Shown here: positions 36,775-45,167 of the stretch, piece by piece
Layout of the letters: each line of letters begins with the position of its first letter
How positions within the stretch are numbered: the first letter of the stretch is position 1
Assembly (NCBI GenBank): GCA_945787325.1
Contig: CALZHP010000010.1
Location: forward strand, 1 to 50,841
DNA length: 50,841 nt
Origin: an uncultured Desulfobulbaceae bacterium
GTDB taxonomy: Bacteria > Desulfobacterota > Desulfobulbia > Desulfobulbales > BM004
Reading direction: 5' to 3'
Made by a program: the position numbers and the translations under genes
Notes under the pieces: generated by a model
What the model saw: the letters and a program-made list of their open reading frames with translations, nothing else
Database searches by the model: none
What the model was told of the DNA's origin: nothing

Positions 36775-37365
36775 ATGACCAAGACAAAATTAAATACATG
36801 CATATCTTCCGTTATATTAAGTGCCTGTATGTTGTTTCATACCAATGCCATAGCAGAAATCAGCAAGGACGATAGGGTAATTTATGAAAAATTTTTCGAG
36901 GTTACCGGTGCTGAAAACCAGTATAACCAGATGCTTTCCATAATACTCAGTCAATTCAAACAAGGGTTTGGTGCTGCTATTAAACAGAATATAGCTAATT
37001 TAGAAGAAATACGTCCGGAACAAAAAGAGTCCTTTGTAAAAATTATGGACAACGCCATGAGCAGCTATTTAGAAAGAATTTCATCCTATATGAAATCTGA
37101 AATGCCTTTTAACGAACTGGTTGAAAATGTATACATACCTGTATATTCAAAACATTTTGGCACAAATGAGATCGAGGACATCTCAAAGTTTTTCGACAGT
37201 TCTCTGGGCCGGAAGTTTGTTTCTAACAGCCCGAAACTTATGCAGGAATCGGTTTTAATTTTCAACAATAACTACGCGGGAAAACTCCAGGAAAAAAGTA
37301 TAAAAATTGCCGAAGAAGAATTTTCGAAAATTAAGCCGGAAGTTGAAAAATTAATGGCTGAGTAG
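36775..37365 (+). CDS. DUF2059-type exported protein
   Basis: A 196-residue protein with a signal peptide (about 1-27, ending NAIA) and an all-helical mature region. The segment YIPVYSKHFGTNEIEDISKF followed by SSLGRKFVSNSPKLM matches the DUF2059 pattern (aligned helix, then S-GRK). The family is found in the periplasm of many proteobacteria and has no known activity. AAGGGGAAACAG precedes the ATG. It is followed 37 bp later by the DUF3786 Fe-S gene. Confidence 0.8.
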   Translation: MTKTKLNTCISSVILSACMLFHTNAIAEISKDDRVIYEKFFEVTGAENQYNQMLSIILSQFKQGFGAAIKQNIANLEEIRPEQKESFVKIMDNAMSSYLERISSYMKSEMPFNELVENVYIPVYSKHFGTNEIEDISKFFDSSLGRKFVSNSPKLMQESVLIFNNNYAGKLQEKSIKIAEEEFSKIKPEVEKLMAE

Positions 37366-37402
37366 ATTGTTAAATTGTAAATGAAATCTGTGTTTCCCAA
37401 CA

Positions 37403-38203
37403 ATGCCCCAACTTAAGAATCCTCTAGAGGTTTATAAACTTCTTCCCCAGACGAATTGCGGCCAGTGTCATGTGCCTACCTGTCTGGCTTTTTCAGCTGC
37501 GGTAATTAAAGGCGACAAAAAACTCTCCGACTGTCCTTATCTTGAGAGAGGTTCCACTAAAAATAATGACCAAAAAGTTGACACTCGGGAGTCTTTCGAC
37601 CAGAAACGTGAGGAACATCTTAAGACACTAAAGAGTAAAATACCCTCTATAGATTTTACCTCTTCTGCCCAAAGATTGGGCGCCAACCTTGCTGATGAGA
37701 AACTGGTTATAAAGTGCCTAGGTAAAGATTTTCTGGTGGAGCAGGACGGCACGATATCATCCATTTGCCACACACATGCTGGGCTCACAATACCCCTGCT
37801 CAGTTATGTAATACAGTGCAAGGGAGGAGACATATCTGGTCAGTGGGTCCATTTGAGGGAACTCAAAAACGGCGCTCCCATGAGTCCTCTTTTCGGACAG
37901 CGCTGTGAAAAACCCTTAAAACAACTTGCCGACAAACATACAGACCTCTTTGAAGATCTTATAAGTATGTTCAGCGGCGAAAAATCCAACAACGATTTTG
38001 CTTCCGATATGTCTGTCGTTCTCTACCCGCTTCCCAAAGTCCCCATCCAGATATGCTATTGGAAGCCGGAAGATGACCTGGATTCAGAGCTCAACATCTT
38101 TTTCGACTCAACTGCTGAAAACCACTTGAGCATTGAGTCTATTTATGCGCTTGGTGCAGGCCTGGTGATGATGTTTGGAAAGATCGCACACAAACACAGT
38201 TGA
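37403..38203 (+). CDS. DUF3786 protein with N-terminal 4Fe-4S domain
   Basis: A 266-residue cytoplasmic protein. Its N-terminus carries C-X2-C-X4-C-X16-C (NCGQCHVPTC, then DCPYL), the exact spacing of the 4Fe-4S domain found in the large corrinoid Fe-S subunit AcsC and in RnfB. The rest matches the DUF3786 pattern: a beta-rich region with SYVIQCKGGDISGQWVHLREL and later PIQICYWKPEDDLDSELNIFFDST. Such proteins are common in anaerobes, often near corrinoid or acetyl-CoA pathway genes, with no proven role. The partner here is not visible. Confidence 0.82.
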   Translation: MPQLKNPLEVYKLLPQTNCGQCHVPTCLAFSAAVIKGDKKLSDCPYLERGSTKNNDQKVDTRESFDQKREEHLKTLKSKIPSIDFTSSAQRLGANLADEKLVIKCLGKDFLVEQDGTISSICHTHAGLTIPLLSYVIQCKGGDISGQWVHLRELKNGAPMSPLFGQRCEKPLKQLADKHTDLFEDLISMFSGEKSNNDFASDMSVVLYPLPKVPIQICYWKPEDDLDSELNIFFDSTAENHLSIESIYALGAGLVMMFGKIAHKHS

Positions 38204-38275
38204 TCGCAATATATCAGGTTTGGATCCTGAAAAATGAAAATCAATTTTGATAACCCAAATAAAAAAGGAAAAAAT

Positions 38276-38935
38276 ATGAAAAAAACATGCTTGTTAATTG
38301 TGATATTGATTTTTTCGCTCATTACCGGTTTTGCTGCAGGTACTACTGCAAAAGAAGAACTCCTGACAGCTGAATTTGAAGAGGTTGTAATCAAATCTGC
38401 CGACGGTGTGGAAACCGACGCTTCTTTCTTTGAGGGTAAAAGTGGACGAGCTGTAATTTTTGCCCCGGGATCGAGATATAACAAGAAAAGCTGGTACGCA
38501 CTTGCAGAGCATTTCCAGAAACAAAAATTATCGTCCCTGCCATTAAACACCGGGAACGAAAAAGACATATTAAATGCCATTCATTTTCTGAAAAAAAAGG
38601 GCATTGAAAAAATTACTGTTGTTGGGGCAAGCATGGGTGGCATAGGGACTCTTAACGCCTTGCAAGGCGATGTAGACCAATTGGTAGACAGTGCGATCCT
38701 CCTGGCACCTGCCGGTGGATTTCCAATAAAACATAGTTACATCAGAAAACTCTTTATCGTTTCGGAAGACGATATGATAGCCTCTTCGGCGGAAGTATAT
38801 AATCTCTGTATGGATTCAGCCAAACCAAGGATTTACAAAGAGTTTGGTGGCTCTGATCACGCCCAGGAGTTACTCGCCGGCGAGTACAAAGAGGAAGTCA
38901 TCAAATTGATGCTGGACTTTATCAGAACTCAGTAA
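38276..38935 (+). CDS. Exported alpha/beta hydrolase
   Basis: A 219-residue predicted secreted hydrolase. The signal peptide runs from the start to about residue 25 (hydrophobic CLLIVILIFSLITGFAAG). The nucleophile elbow is GASMGG, with an aspartate in VSEDDMIA and a histidine in GGSDHAQELL completing a likely Ser-Asp-His triad. AAAAAGGAAAAAAT supports ATG at 38276; the longer in-frame frame from 38234 has no such site. Substrate is unknown; esterase or dienelactone-hydrolase-like activity is possible. Confidence 0.85.
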   Translation: MKKTCLLIVILIFSLITGFAAGTTAKEELLTAEFEEVVIKSADGVETDASFFEGKSGRAVIFAPGSRYNKKSWYALAEHFQKQKLSSLPLNTGNEKDILNAIHFLKKKGIEKITVVGASMGGIGTLNALQGDVDQLVDSAILLAPAGGFPIKHSYIRKLFIVSEDDMIASSAEVYNLCMDSAKPRIYKEFGGSDHAQELLAGEYKEEVIKLMLDFIRTQ

Positions 38936-39014
38936 ATATAAGCTGTATCAGTCATATATCATAAAGATGCCGGATAGTAGTCTTCAATGATGTATATGTA
39001 TCTACGATTTAAAG

Positions 39015-40178
39015 TTATTTTGCCTTAGCTATCGCTTTACCATCCCGCGAGAAGAAGTAGAGTGCTTCAGTATCAAAGTCTATATCCATTTTGGAACCTG
39101 CTTCAACGTGCTGGGTTGATTCCAACCGCATTGTATACAACTTTCCGGTTGTCATTTCTTCATTAAAGGGTTTGCCAGTAATTTGCTCTTCTGAATCAGA
39201 CAATCTGAAGTAAACTATATTTTCATGGCCAAGAGTTTCCACCCCGGTCACCAGAACGGACACTTTATTTCCAGAAGTATTTTGACTTGAAGACACAAAT
39301 GACTCCGGCCGAATCCCGGCAATAATTTGGGCATCCTCATAGTTGGCTAGACCTGAAAATCTGTCAACAGCTTTATCGTACAACTCAATATCGTCTGCTC
39401 CGAATTTCATCTCCAGCCGGCCACGATCATTCATGTGAAGGACTGTCGGGAATATATTCATTCCGGGGTTTCCAATAAATCCTGCGACAAAAATATTGGC
39501 CGGACTCTCATATAATTCTTTCGGAGGATCTACCTGCTGGAGAAACCCATCCGCGAGGACAACAACCCGATCACCAAGTGTCATTGCTTCAACCTGGTCA
39601 TGTGTAACATAAAGTGTAGTCCTGCCTAATCTACGCTGCAGAGCTGCAATCTCATTACGAATCTGCAGCCGCAGTTTAGCATCTAGATTTGATAAGGGTT
39701 CATCAAGAAGAAGGACCTTGGGGTCCCGAACCAGGGCACGGCCCATGGCTACGCGCTGCTTCTGACCACCGGAGAGGCTTTTGGGCATACGAGACAGTAA
39801 TGATGTCAATCCAAGCAAATCTGCTGTTTCTTCAACTCGCAGATTCTGCTCCTTCTTGGAAAGACGCATCATTTTCAGCGGAAATGCAATATTTTTCCTG
39901 ACTGTCATGTGTGGATAAAGAGCATAATTCTGAAAAACCATGGCAACGTTGCGTTGCTGCGGCTGCAAATTATTAACTGTTTTTCCACCAATGACGATTG
40001 TGCCGCCTGTAATATCTTCGAGTCCCGCCACCATTCGTAAAACTGTTGATTTGCCGCAACCTGACGGCCCGACAATCACAAGCAGTTCTCCTTCTGAAAC
40101 CACAAGAGAAAGGTCTCGGACAGCGTGGGTACCGTCTTCAAATATTTTGTTTACATTGTTAAACTGGATATCAGCCAT
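39015..40178 (-). CDS. Sugar ABC transporter ATP-binding protein, MalK/UgpC type
   Basis: Energises import by the neighbouring permeases. The 387-residue protein has Walker A (GPSGCGKST), a Q-loop (VFQNYALYPH), the signature LSGGQKQRVAMGRAL, Walker B (VLLLDEPLSN) and the switch histidine (YVTHDQ), followed by a TOBE/regulatory region typical of the CUT1 carbohydrate family. The ATG at 40178 follows GCAGGACGC. It is the last gene of the minus-strand importer, but is separated from the permease gene by 255 bp, so it may have its own promoter or serve several systems. Confidence 0.94.
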   Translation of the reverse strand: MADIQFNNVNKIFEDGTHAVRDLSLVVSEGELLVIVGPSGCGKSTVLRMVAGLEDITGGTIVIGGKTVNNLQPQQRNVAMVFQNYALYPHMTVRKNIAFPLKMMRLSKKEQNLRVEETADLLGLTSLLSRMPKSLSGGQKQRVAMGRALVRDPKVLLLDEPLSNLDAKLRLQIRNEIAALQRRLGRTTLYVTHDQVEAMTLGDRVVVLADGFLQQVDPPKELYESPANIFVAGFIGNPGMNIFPTVLHMNDRGRLEMKFGADDIELYDKAVDRFSGLANYEDAQIIAGIRPESFVSSSQNTSGNKVSVLVTGVETLGHENIVYFRLSDSEEQITGKPFNEEMTTGKLYTMRLESTQHVEAGSKMDIDFDTEALYFFSRDGKAIAKAK

Positions 40179-40224
40179 GCGTCCTGCATTTATTACCAAT
40201 CGAGTTGCTGGATAGGCAAAGAAT

Positions 40225-40261
40225 AAGGCGTTTCACTATACTAAGATATGGGAAACTCCTT
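40225..40261. repeat. Inverted repeat ahead of the ABC ATPase gene
   Basis: AAGGCGTTTC (40225-40234) and GAAACTCCTT (40252-40261) pair with one mismatch over 10 bp and a 17-bp spacer, about 47 bp before the ATPase start. It could be an operator for a sugar regulator or an RNA hairpin in the leader between permease and ATPase. No regulator gene is nearby. Confidence 0.35.
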
Positions 40262-40433
40262 ATGCTGAAGACTATTCGGATTTATCGACTGGCCCGAAGG
40301 GTGAGTAGTATTGAAAAACTTTTTATGCAAAATGACAAAAACTGTAACAATGATATTCCTCACAATGAAAAGCTTAATTACACATAAAATTCATTACATA
40401 ATACATTTTAAAAATGCTCATAAAATATGCCGG

Positions 40434-41261
40434 CTACCCCTTTACCCCGGCCGAGGCCACACCACGAACAAACCATTGTTGGAATATGAGAAACACCAAC
40501 AAAATGGGCGCAATCATCATGACACCAAAGGCCATGATATCTCCCCACTTCAGTGGTGGTAGAGTGTAAAATGAGGCGATGGCCAGCGGCAGAGGCCTTA
40601 CATCTTCACCGGAAGTAACCATAAGGGGCCATATGTAAGCCCCCCACTGTGTCAGAAATGTGAGTATGGCAACTGATGCGAAAACAGGTTTTGCGTTCGG
40701 TACTATTATTTGCAGAAAAATTCGAAACGGGCCGGCACCGTCAATACGTGAAGCATCTTCAAGTTCCCGCGGCATACTTATGAAATATGTATAAAAGAGA
40801 TAAATGGAAAAAGCATTAGCAATAAAGGGGATGATCTGAACCAGGTACGTATCACGCCAGCCCCATTTGGTGACAAGAAAAAAAAGTGGCACCGCGATTG
40901 ACTCAATCGGCAATACCATCATTGCCAGTACCGCGAGCAACATAATGTTGCGCCCGGCCCAGCTTAAGCGAGCAAAGGAATATGCTGCTATTGAATTGAC
41001 ACACAGTCCTAAGGCACAAATTGTTCCTGTGATAAACAGGGAGTTCAGCATAAATCTGCCGAATGCAACTCGCCTGTAAACGTCCCCGTAGTTTTCCAAA
41101 GAAATCGAATCCGGGATAAAAGCTCTTACAGTTCCCATTTCTGCAAGAACAAGGTCATCAGGCTTCAGGCTGCCAATAATCATAAAAATTATTGGCACAA
41201 TAAAAATCATGGATAAGAAGATCAATAATAAATATATTGCCGGTTTACTTAGTATTTTCAT
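40434..41261 (-). CDS. Sugar ABC transporter permease, MalG/UgpE type
   Basis: Inner-membrane permease of 275 residues with six predicted membrane helices. The cytoplasmic EAA loop is EDASRIDGAGPFRIFLQIIVPNAKP, which docks the ATPase. The family and position match the second permease of CUT1 carbohydrate importers. It follows the first permease by 60 bp. Confidence 0.93.
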   Translation of the reverse strand: MKILSKPAIYLLLIFLSMIFIVPIIFMIIGSLKPDDLVLAEMGTVRAFIPDSISLENYGDVYRRVAFGRFMLNSLFITGTICALGLCVNSIAAYSFARLSWAGRNIMLLAVLAMMVLPIESIAVPLFFLVTKWGWRDTYLVQIIPFIANAFSIYLFYTYFISMPRELEDASRIDGAGPFRIFLQIIVPNAKPVFASVAILTFLTQWGAYIWPLMVTSGEDVRPLPLAIASFYTLPPLKWGDIMAFGVMMIAPILLVFLIFQQWFVRGVASAGVKG

Positions 41262-41321
41262 GCCATTATCTTTATTTTATCAACTTGGATAATTGCCTGT
41301 TTCACCAGACCACTAACCTCA

Positions 41322-42218
41322 TCACTTAATTTCACGTTTTTGTTTTACCAGACGATTCTGTGCCAGGGTAATAAGAAGAACAATCAGAAAAAACACAACT
41401 GTTATTGCAGAGGCACGCCCTATCTGCTGCCGCTCGAAAACAGTTTGTACCATTTCATACATCACTGTGGTTGTTGCGTTGCCCGGACCACCGCGCGTAA
41501 GTATCTGTACCTGATCGAAAAGGCGAAAAGAAAGAACAGTCGTTATCAGCGCCACAAAAATGAGAGTGTTTCGAATTTGCGGCAGCGTTACATTTAGAAA
41601 TTGCTGCCCCCTTCCGGCACCATCGATTGAGGCCGCTTCATAAAGTTGCTCTGGAACTGCCTGCAGTCCAGCCAGTATTATCACCATTTGGAAACCACAT
41701 CCCTGCCAGATGGAAAGTAGAATAATAGCCGGAAGGGCCAATAAAGGGTCGTGCAGAAAATCCCTGGCCTGCCAGGAACCAAAAGAAAGTCCATACAGGA
41801 ATGTATTCATCAACCCCGCAGGATCAGGAATGTATATAAGAGCCCAGACAACAGAGACCAGTGACATCGGAAACACTACCGGCATAAAGAAAAGAGTTCT
41901 GAAAAAAGCAGAACCTTTCAGTTTCTGGTTCAACAGAAGTGCCAAAAACAAGGCAAGTGAGGTTTGGAGAGGGACAACAACCAGAGCAAAAATGGTATTA
42001 TTAATGAATGCACGCTGAAATGCCTCATCGGCTAAAATCCTGCCATATTGTTCCAATCCTTTAAAGACCAGAGGTAAGGGAGATCCCATACGCATATTTG
42101 TGAATGAGAAACCAAGTGCAACAAATAACGGTAGCGCTACAAATACTGCAAGCCCTGCCAGCGCCGGGATCACCATAAACCACGCTGCGAGCCTTTCGTG
42201 TTGTCTACCGGTATTCAT
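41322..42218 (-). CDS. Sugar ABC transporter permease, MalF/UgpA type
   Basis: A 298-residue permease with six membrane helices and the EAA loop EAASIDGAGRGQQFLNVTLPQIRNT. The N-terminus lacks the large extra helices of enterobacterial MalF, as in most CUT1 transporters. It starts 33 bp after the binding-protein gene, with GGGGTG upstream of the ATG, and pairs with the second permease. Confidence 0.93.
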   Translation of the reverse strand: MNTGRQHERLAAWFMVIPALAGLAVFVALPLFVALGFSFTNMRMGSPLPLVFKGLEQYGRILADEAFQRAFINNTIFALVVVPLQTSLALFLALLLNQKLKGSAFFRTLFFMPVVFPMSLVSVVWALIYIPDPAGLMNTFLYGLSFGSWQARDFLHDPLLALPAIILLSIWQGCGFQMVIILAGLQAVPEQLYEAASIDGAGRGQQFLNVTLPQIRNTLIFVALITTVLSFRLFDQVQILTRGGPGNATTTVMYEMVQTVFERQQIGRASAITVVFFLIVLLITLAQNRLVKQKREIK

Positions 42219-42251
42219 ACAATAAACACCCCAATCCTGTATTTTTCATGA

Positions 42252-43535
42252 TTAATCGATCATCAAATAGCCGTTATTGTCCTTGATATCCTGATCGATT
42301 TCCAATGCGGCTTTATCCAACGAATCTTTAACGTCAGAACCGTTGCGGATGTTATCAAAGGCTTTCTGGAAGACCGATGAGATAACGGGATATCCTGGTG
42401 TCCTCGGTCTCGGAACCGTAAAACCTGAGAGAAGCTGATTGCTGAAAAGTTCCAATGGTCCACCAGCCTTGTACAGTGGTGAACGGATAACAACACTGCG
42501 CCTTGCTGGTACAGCTCCGTTCGCACTGGCCATGGCAAGAACCTGGTCAGGCTGTAGAATAAACTCTAGAAATTGATATGCCTGTTCTGGGTGGCGGCTG
42601 TTTTTTGTAATTCCCCAATTCCAGGACCCTTGACCACTTCTAGCACCATAGCCGAAGTCCGGGAGCGGCAACACTACAAGGTTGTCTCCCAATGACTCAA
42701 CATAACGAGGATATTCCCAATGGCCGACCCATGACAGGGCTGTTCTTCCTAATATAAAAGCGGAATCATCCACATTAGCTTCAACATACCCATGTTTAAA
42801 CCATGACTGTACTTGCTGAAAAGCATATATTGCAGAAGGAGAATTCAGAAACCCACTCGATGCCTGGTAATCTTTCCGGTCAATCAGGTCAGCTCCGGCC
42901 GACTGTATGATTGGAGAAAAGGCATATGTATACCACTCCCCCCTGTAATTGACCTTCAAGTCAAGCACTGCTCCGTCAGGGTCGTTTTTGGCAAGGGAAG
43001 CAAGTACCTTGTCAAACTCCTCAACACTCCAGGCATCACCCGGCCCATTTGGTATGCGCAGCATAGCTTTCTCTAGATCACTTCTGCTGGCATACAAGCC
43101 AAGACCGGAATCGAAAGTCCCAATACTATACAGGTGCCCTTCAAACGTACCCTGTTCGAGGATGGTGGGAAGCAGGTCGGCTCGTAGATTCCGTGAAACA
43201 TATTTATCAAGTGGAATCAAATGCCCCTGCCAAATATAATTATAGAGATAAGGACCGTCAAACTCCAGAATGTCGGGCAAGTCCCCGGCAAGTGCTGCAG
43301 CCTGAACCTGAGAATTATACGAACCCTCCGGGAGTATGGTAAGTTTAACATGTATTGCATGTTGAATTGAGTTGAACTGCTCAACCTGGTTAATGATAAC
43401 CCGACGTTCGCCTTCGCGGCCTGAATGAAACCAGGCATTAATAACAACAGCATTGTCCTCCGCGCCTGACTGTTCCTGCCTCTCACATGCGCTGAGAACT
43501 AAAATAATAACAAGTGTCAGAAGAATACGCCGCAC
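42252..43535 (-). CDS. Sugar ABC transporter substrate-binding lipoprotein
   Basis: Periplasmic solute-binding protein of the MalE/UgpB type (427 residues). I place the start at the GTG at 43535 because GGGGGTGCAAA lies before it and the result is a clean lipoprotein signal (RRILLTLVIILVLSAC, lipidated C17). The mature protein shows family motifs such as LPDILEFDGPYLYNYIWQGHLIPLDKY in segments around residues 75-105, and LSWVGHWEYPRY. The frame continues upstream to 43592 without a better start. Substrate may be a disaccharide or glycerol-linked sugar; this cannot be decided from sequence alone. Confidence 0.9.
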   Translation of the reverse strand: MRRILLTLVIILVLSACERQEQSGAEDNAVVINAWFHSGREGERRVIINQVEQFNSIQHAIHVKLTILPEGSYNSQVQAAALAGDLPDILEFDGPYLYNYIWQGHLIPLDKYVSRNLRADLLPTILEQGTFEGHLYSIGTFDSGLGLYASRSDLEKAMLRIPNGPGDAWSVEEFDKVLASLAKNDPDGAVLDLKVNYRGEWYTYAFSPIIQSAGADLIDRKDYQASSGFLNSPSAIYAFQQVQSWFKHGYVEANVDDSAFILGRTALSWVGHWEYPRYVESLGDNLVVLPLPDFGYGARSGQGSWNWGITKNSRHPEQAYQFLEFILQPDQVLAMASANGAVPARRSVVIRSPLYKAGGPLELFSNQLLSGFTVPRPRTPGYPVISSVFQKAFDNIRNGSDVKDSLDKAALEIDQDIKDNNGYLMID

Positions 43536-43952
43536 TTTGCACCCCCTGAATGGTACGGTGCCTGTCCGATTCATTACGTCTTCGAATTTCAAACACCTTT
43601 TTTTGTATACTGATAAACGAAATTAAAGTAAAATTTTAGAAATAAGGCAGCCAGAAATCCTCACTGTATATCAACAAAATTGTTGCTATATAAAACAGAC
43701 AGAATTACATAATGATATTAATATGTTTTTGTCAGGATTATTTGTCGTTTCATACTTATAATAAAAGAATAATCAGTATTGTTTATACAAACGATGAATT
43801 ATGATAAACATTTGCATTAATATATCCGAAAAAATAATATGAAAGTGTATAATTAAAGTGTTATTTGTTGAAAAATACATTCCCTCATATTTTTTTCAGC
43901 AAAAATAATTACAAATTAAACGATTAGAAAGAAAAACCGGAGCTTAATCAGT
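43536..43952. other. Divergent intergenic region ABC importer / TPR gene
   Basis: About 417 bp, very AT-rich, expected to carry promoters for both directions. A near-palindromic TTGTTTATACAA is at about 43778-43789, a possible regulator site. No coding frame with a ribosome site was found. Confidence 0.4.
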
Positions 43953-44978
43953 ATGCCTAACTCTTCAAAATCTGTAATCAAGTTATCAAAACAAGGCAGA
44001 GAATTATTAAGAGCAAAGCGTCTTCAGGAGGCAGAAACAGTCTTTCTGGAAGCGCTCGAACTCGATGACAATAATCCTTACATATTGGTGGGCTTGGGTG
44101 ACCTTTACCGTGAGCAGAAGAAGTTCGACAAGGCCATTAATTACTACGGAAAAATTCTCGAAAACGACCCTGACAACATATTTGCACTGAGAGGTACTGG
44201 AGACTCTTATCGAGGTCTGCAGCAACCAGAAAAAGCTATTCCCTTCTGGGCCCGTTACCTGGAAAATAATCAGAAAGATATACACATGTTGACCCGACTC
44301 GCGGATGCCTATAAAAAAATGGGCGATTTTCCAATGTCCGAAAGCTTTTATCTGAAAGCACTTGTCATAAATGAAACTGACAAATATACCCTGGCTGGAA
44401 TCGGCAACCTCTATTACAAACTTGGAAACGACAAAAAAGCCCTAACCTATTTTGAAAAGCTGCTCGCGCTCGATGAGAGTTATGTTGCAATCCAAACAAT
44501 GGTGGGAAATATTTATCGTCGCCGAAAAGATTATACAGAAGCATCAGAGCATTATAAAAAAGCTGCAGAATACGAGCCGGGCAACACTTTTGCCCTATAC
44601 GGCATGGGGGATTGTCAACGCTGGTTAAAAAATTATGATCTTGCGGTGGAATGGTGGAATAGACTACTTGAAAAAGAACCGAGCAATCAGGTGGTCCTGT
44701 CCAGGGTTGGAGACGCACATTATAACGCCGGCAGACCCGATGAGGCACTTGTCATGTATCAAAAAAGCCTGGATGTCGGGTTTGATGTATATGCTTTATT
44801 AGGAGTTTCAAAGATTCACAGTAATAAAGGTAATTTCGGTGAAGCAGAAGCTGCCTGTCATGAAATTCTCAATAAAGTTCCTGCTCACTATCGTGCTTTA
44901 AAAGAACTTATAAAAATATATGAAGAGAAGGGGGACATGGACAAAGCTCAGGAAATCCGTAACATGATCCAGGATTAG
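43953..44978 (+). CDS. Tetratricopeptide-repeat protein
   Basis: A 341-residue cytoplasmic protein made almost entirely of about nine consecutive TPR units (for example NPYILVGLGDLYREQKKFDKAINYYGKIL and later repeats of the same 34-residue period). It has no signal peptide or catalytic motif, so a scaffold or adaptor role is likely. A GGAG site lies 11 bp before the ATG. Codons and composition match its neighbours. It lies upstream of gnd but a hairpin separates them. Confidence 0.88.
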   Translation: MPNSSKSVIKLSKQGRELLRAKRLQEAETVFLEALELDDNNPYILVGLGDLYREQKKFDKAINYYGKILENDPDNIFALRGTGDSYRGLQQPEKAIPFWARYLENNQKDIHMLTRLADAYKKMGDFPMSESFYLKALVINETDKYTLAGIGNLYYKLGNDKKALTYFEKLLALDESYVAIQTMVGNIYRRRKDYTEASEHYKKAAEYEPGNTFALYGMGDCQRWLKNYDLAVEWWNRLLEKEPSNQVVLSRVGDAHYNAGRPDEALVMYQKSLDVGFDVYALLGVSKIHSNKGNFGEAEAACHEILNKVPAHYRALKELIKIYEEKGDMDKAQEIRNMIQD

Positions 44979-45021
44979 GTTCCTTTTCAACATCTCTTCT
45001 CGTATTAAATTCAACGTTTCC

Positions 45022-45044
45022 GGCAGAATACCTCTTATTCTGCC
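45022..45044 (+). repeat. Perfect hairpin between the TPR gene and gnd
   Basis: GGCAGAATA (45022-45030), loop CCTCT, and TATTCTGCC (45036-45044) form a 9-bp perfect stem. No U tract follows, so it is not a standard terminator; it may stabilise or process the mRNA 3' end of the TPR gene. Confidence 0.5.
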
Positions 45045-45167
45045 CAGTTAACATTATCACTACCTGCATTTGCTGCCATAGCAGACTGTATCCATCATTA
45101 TTTTTCTCATCCTGTAATCTGCGGCACAAATGTTTCTTCATCAAAACTCCATTTAGGAGAATACGAA

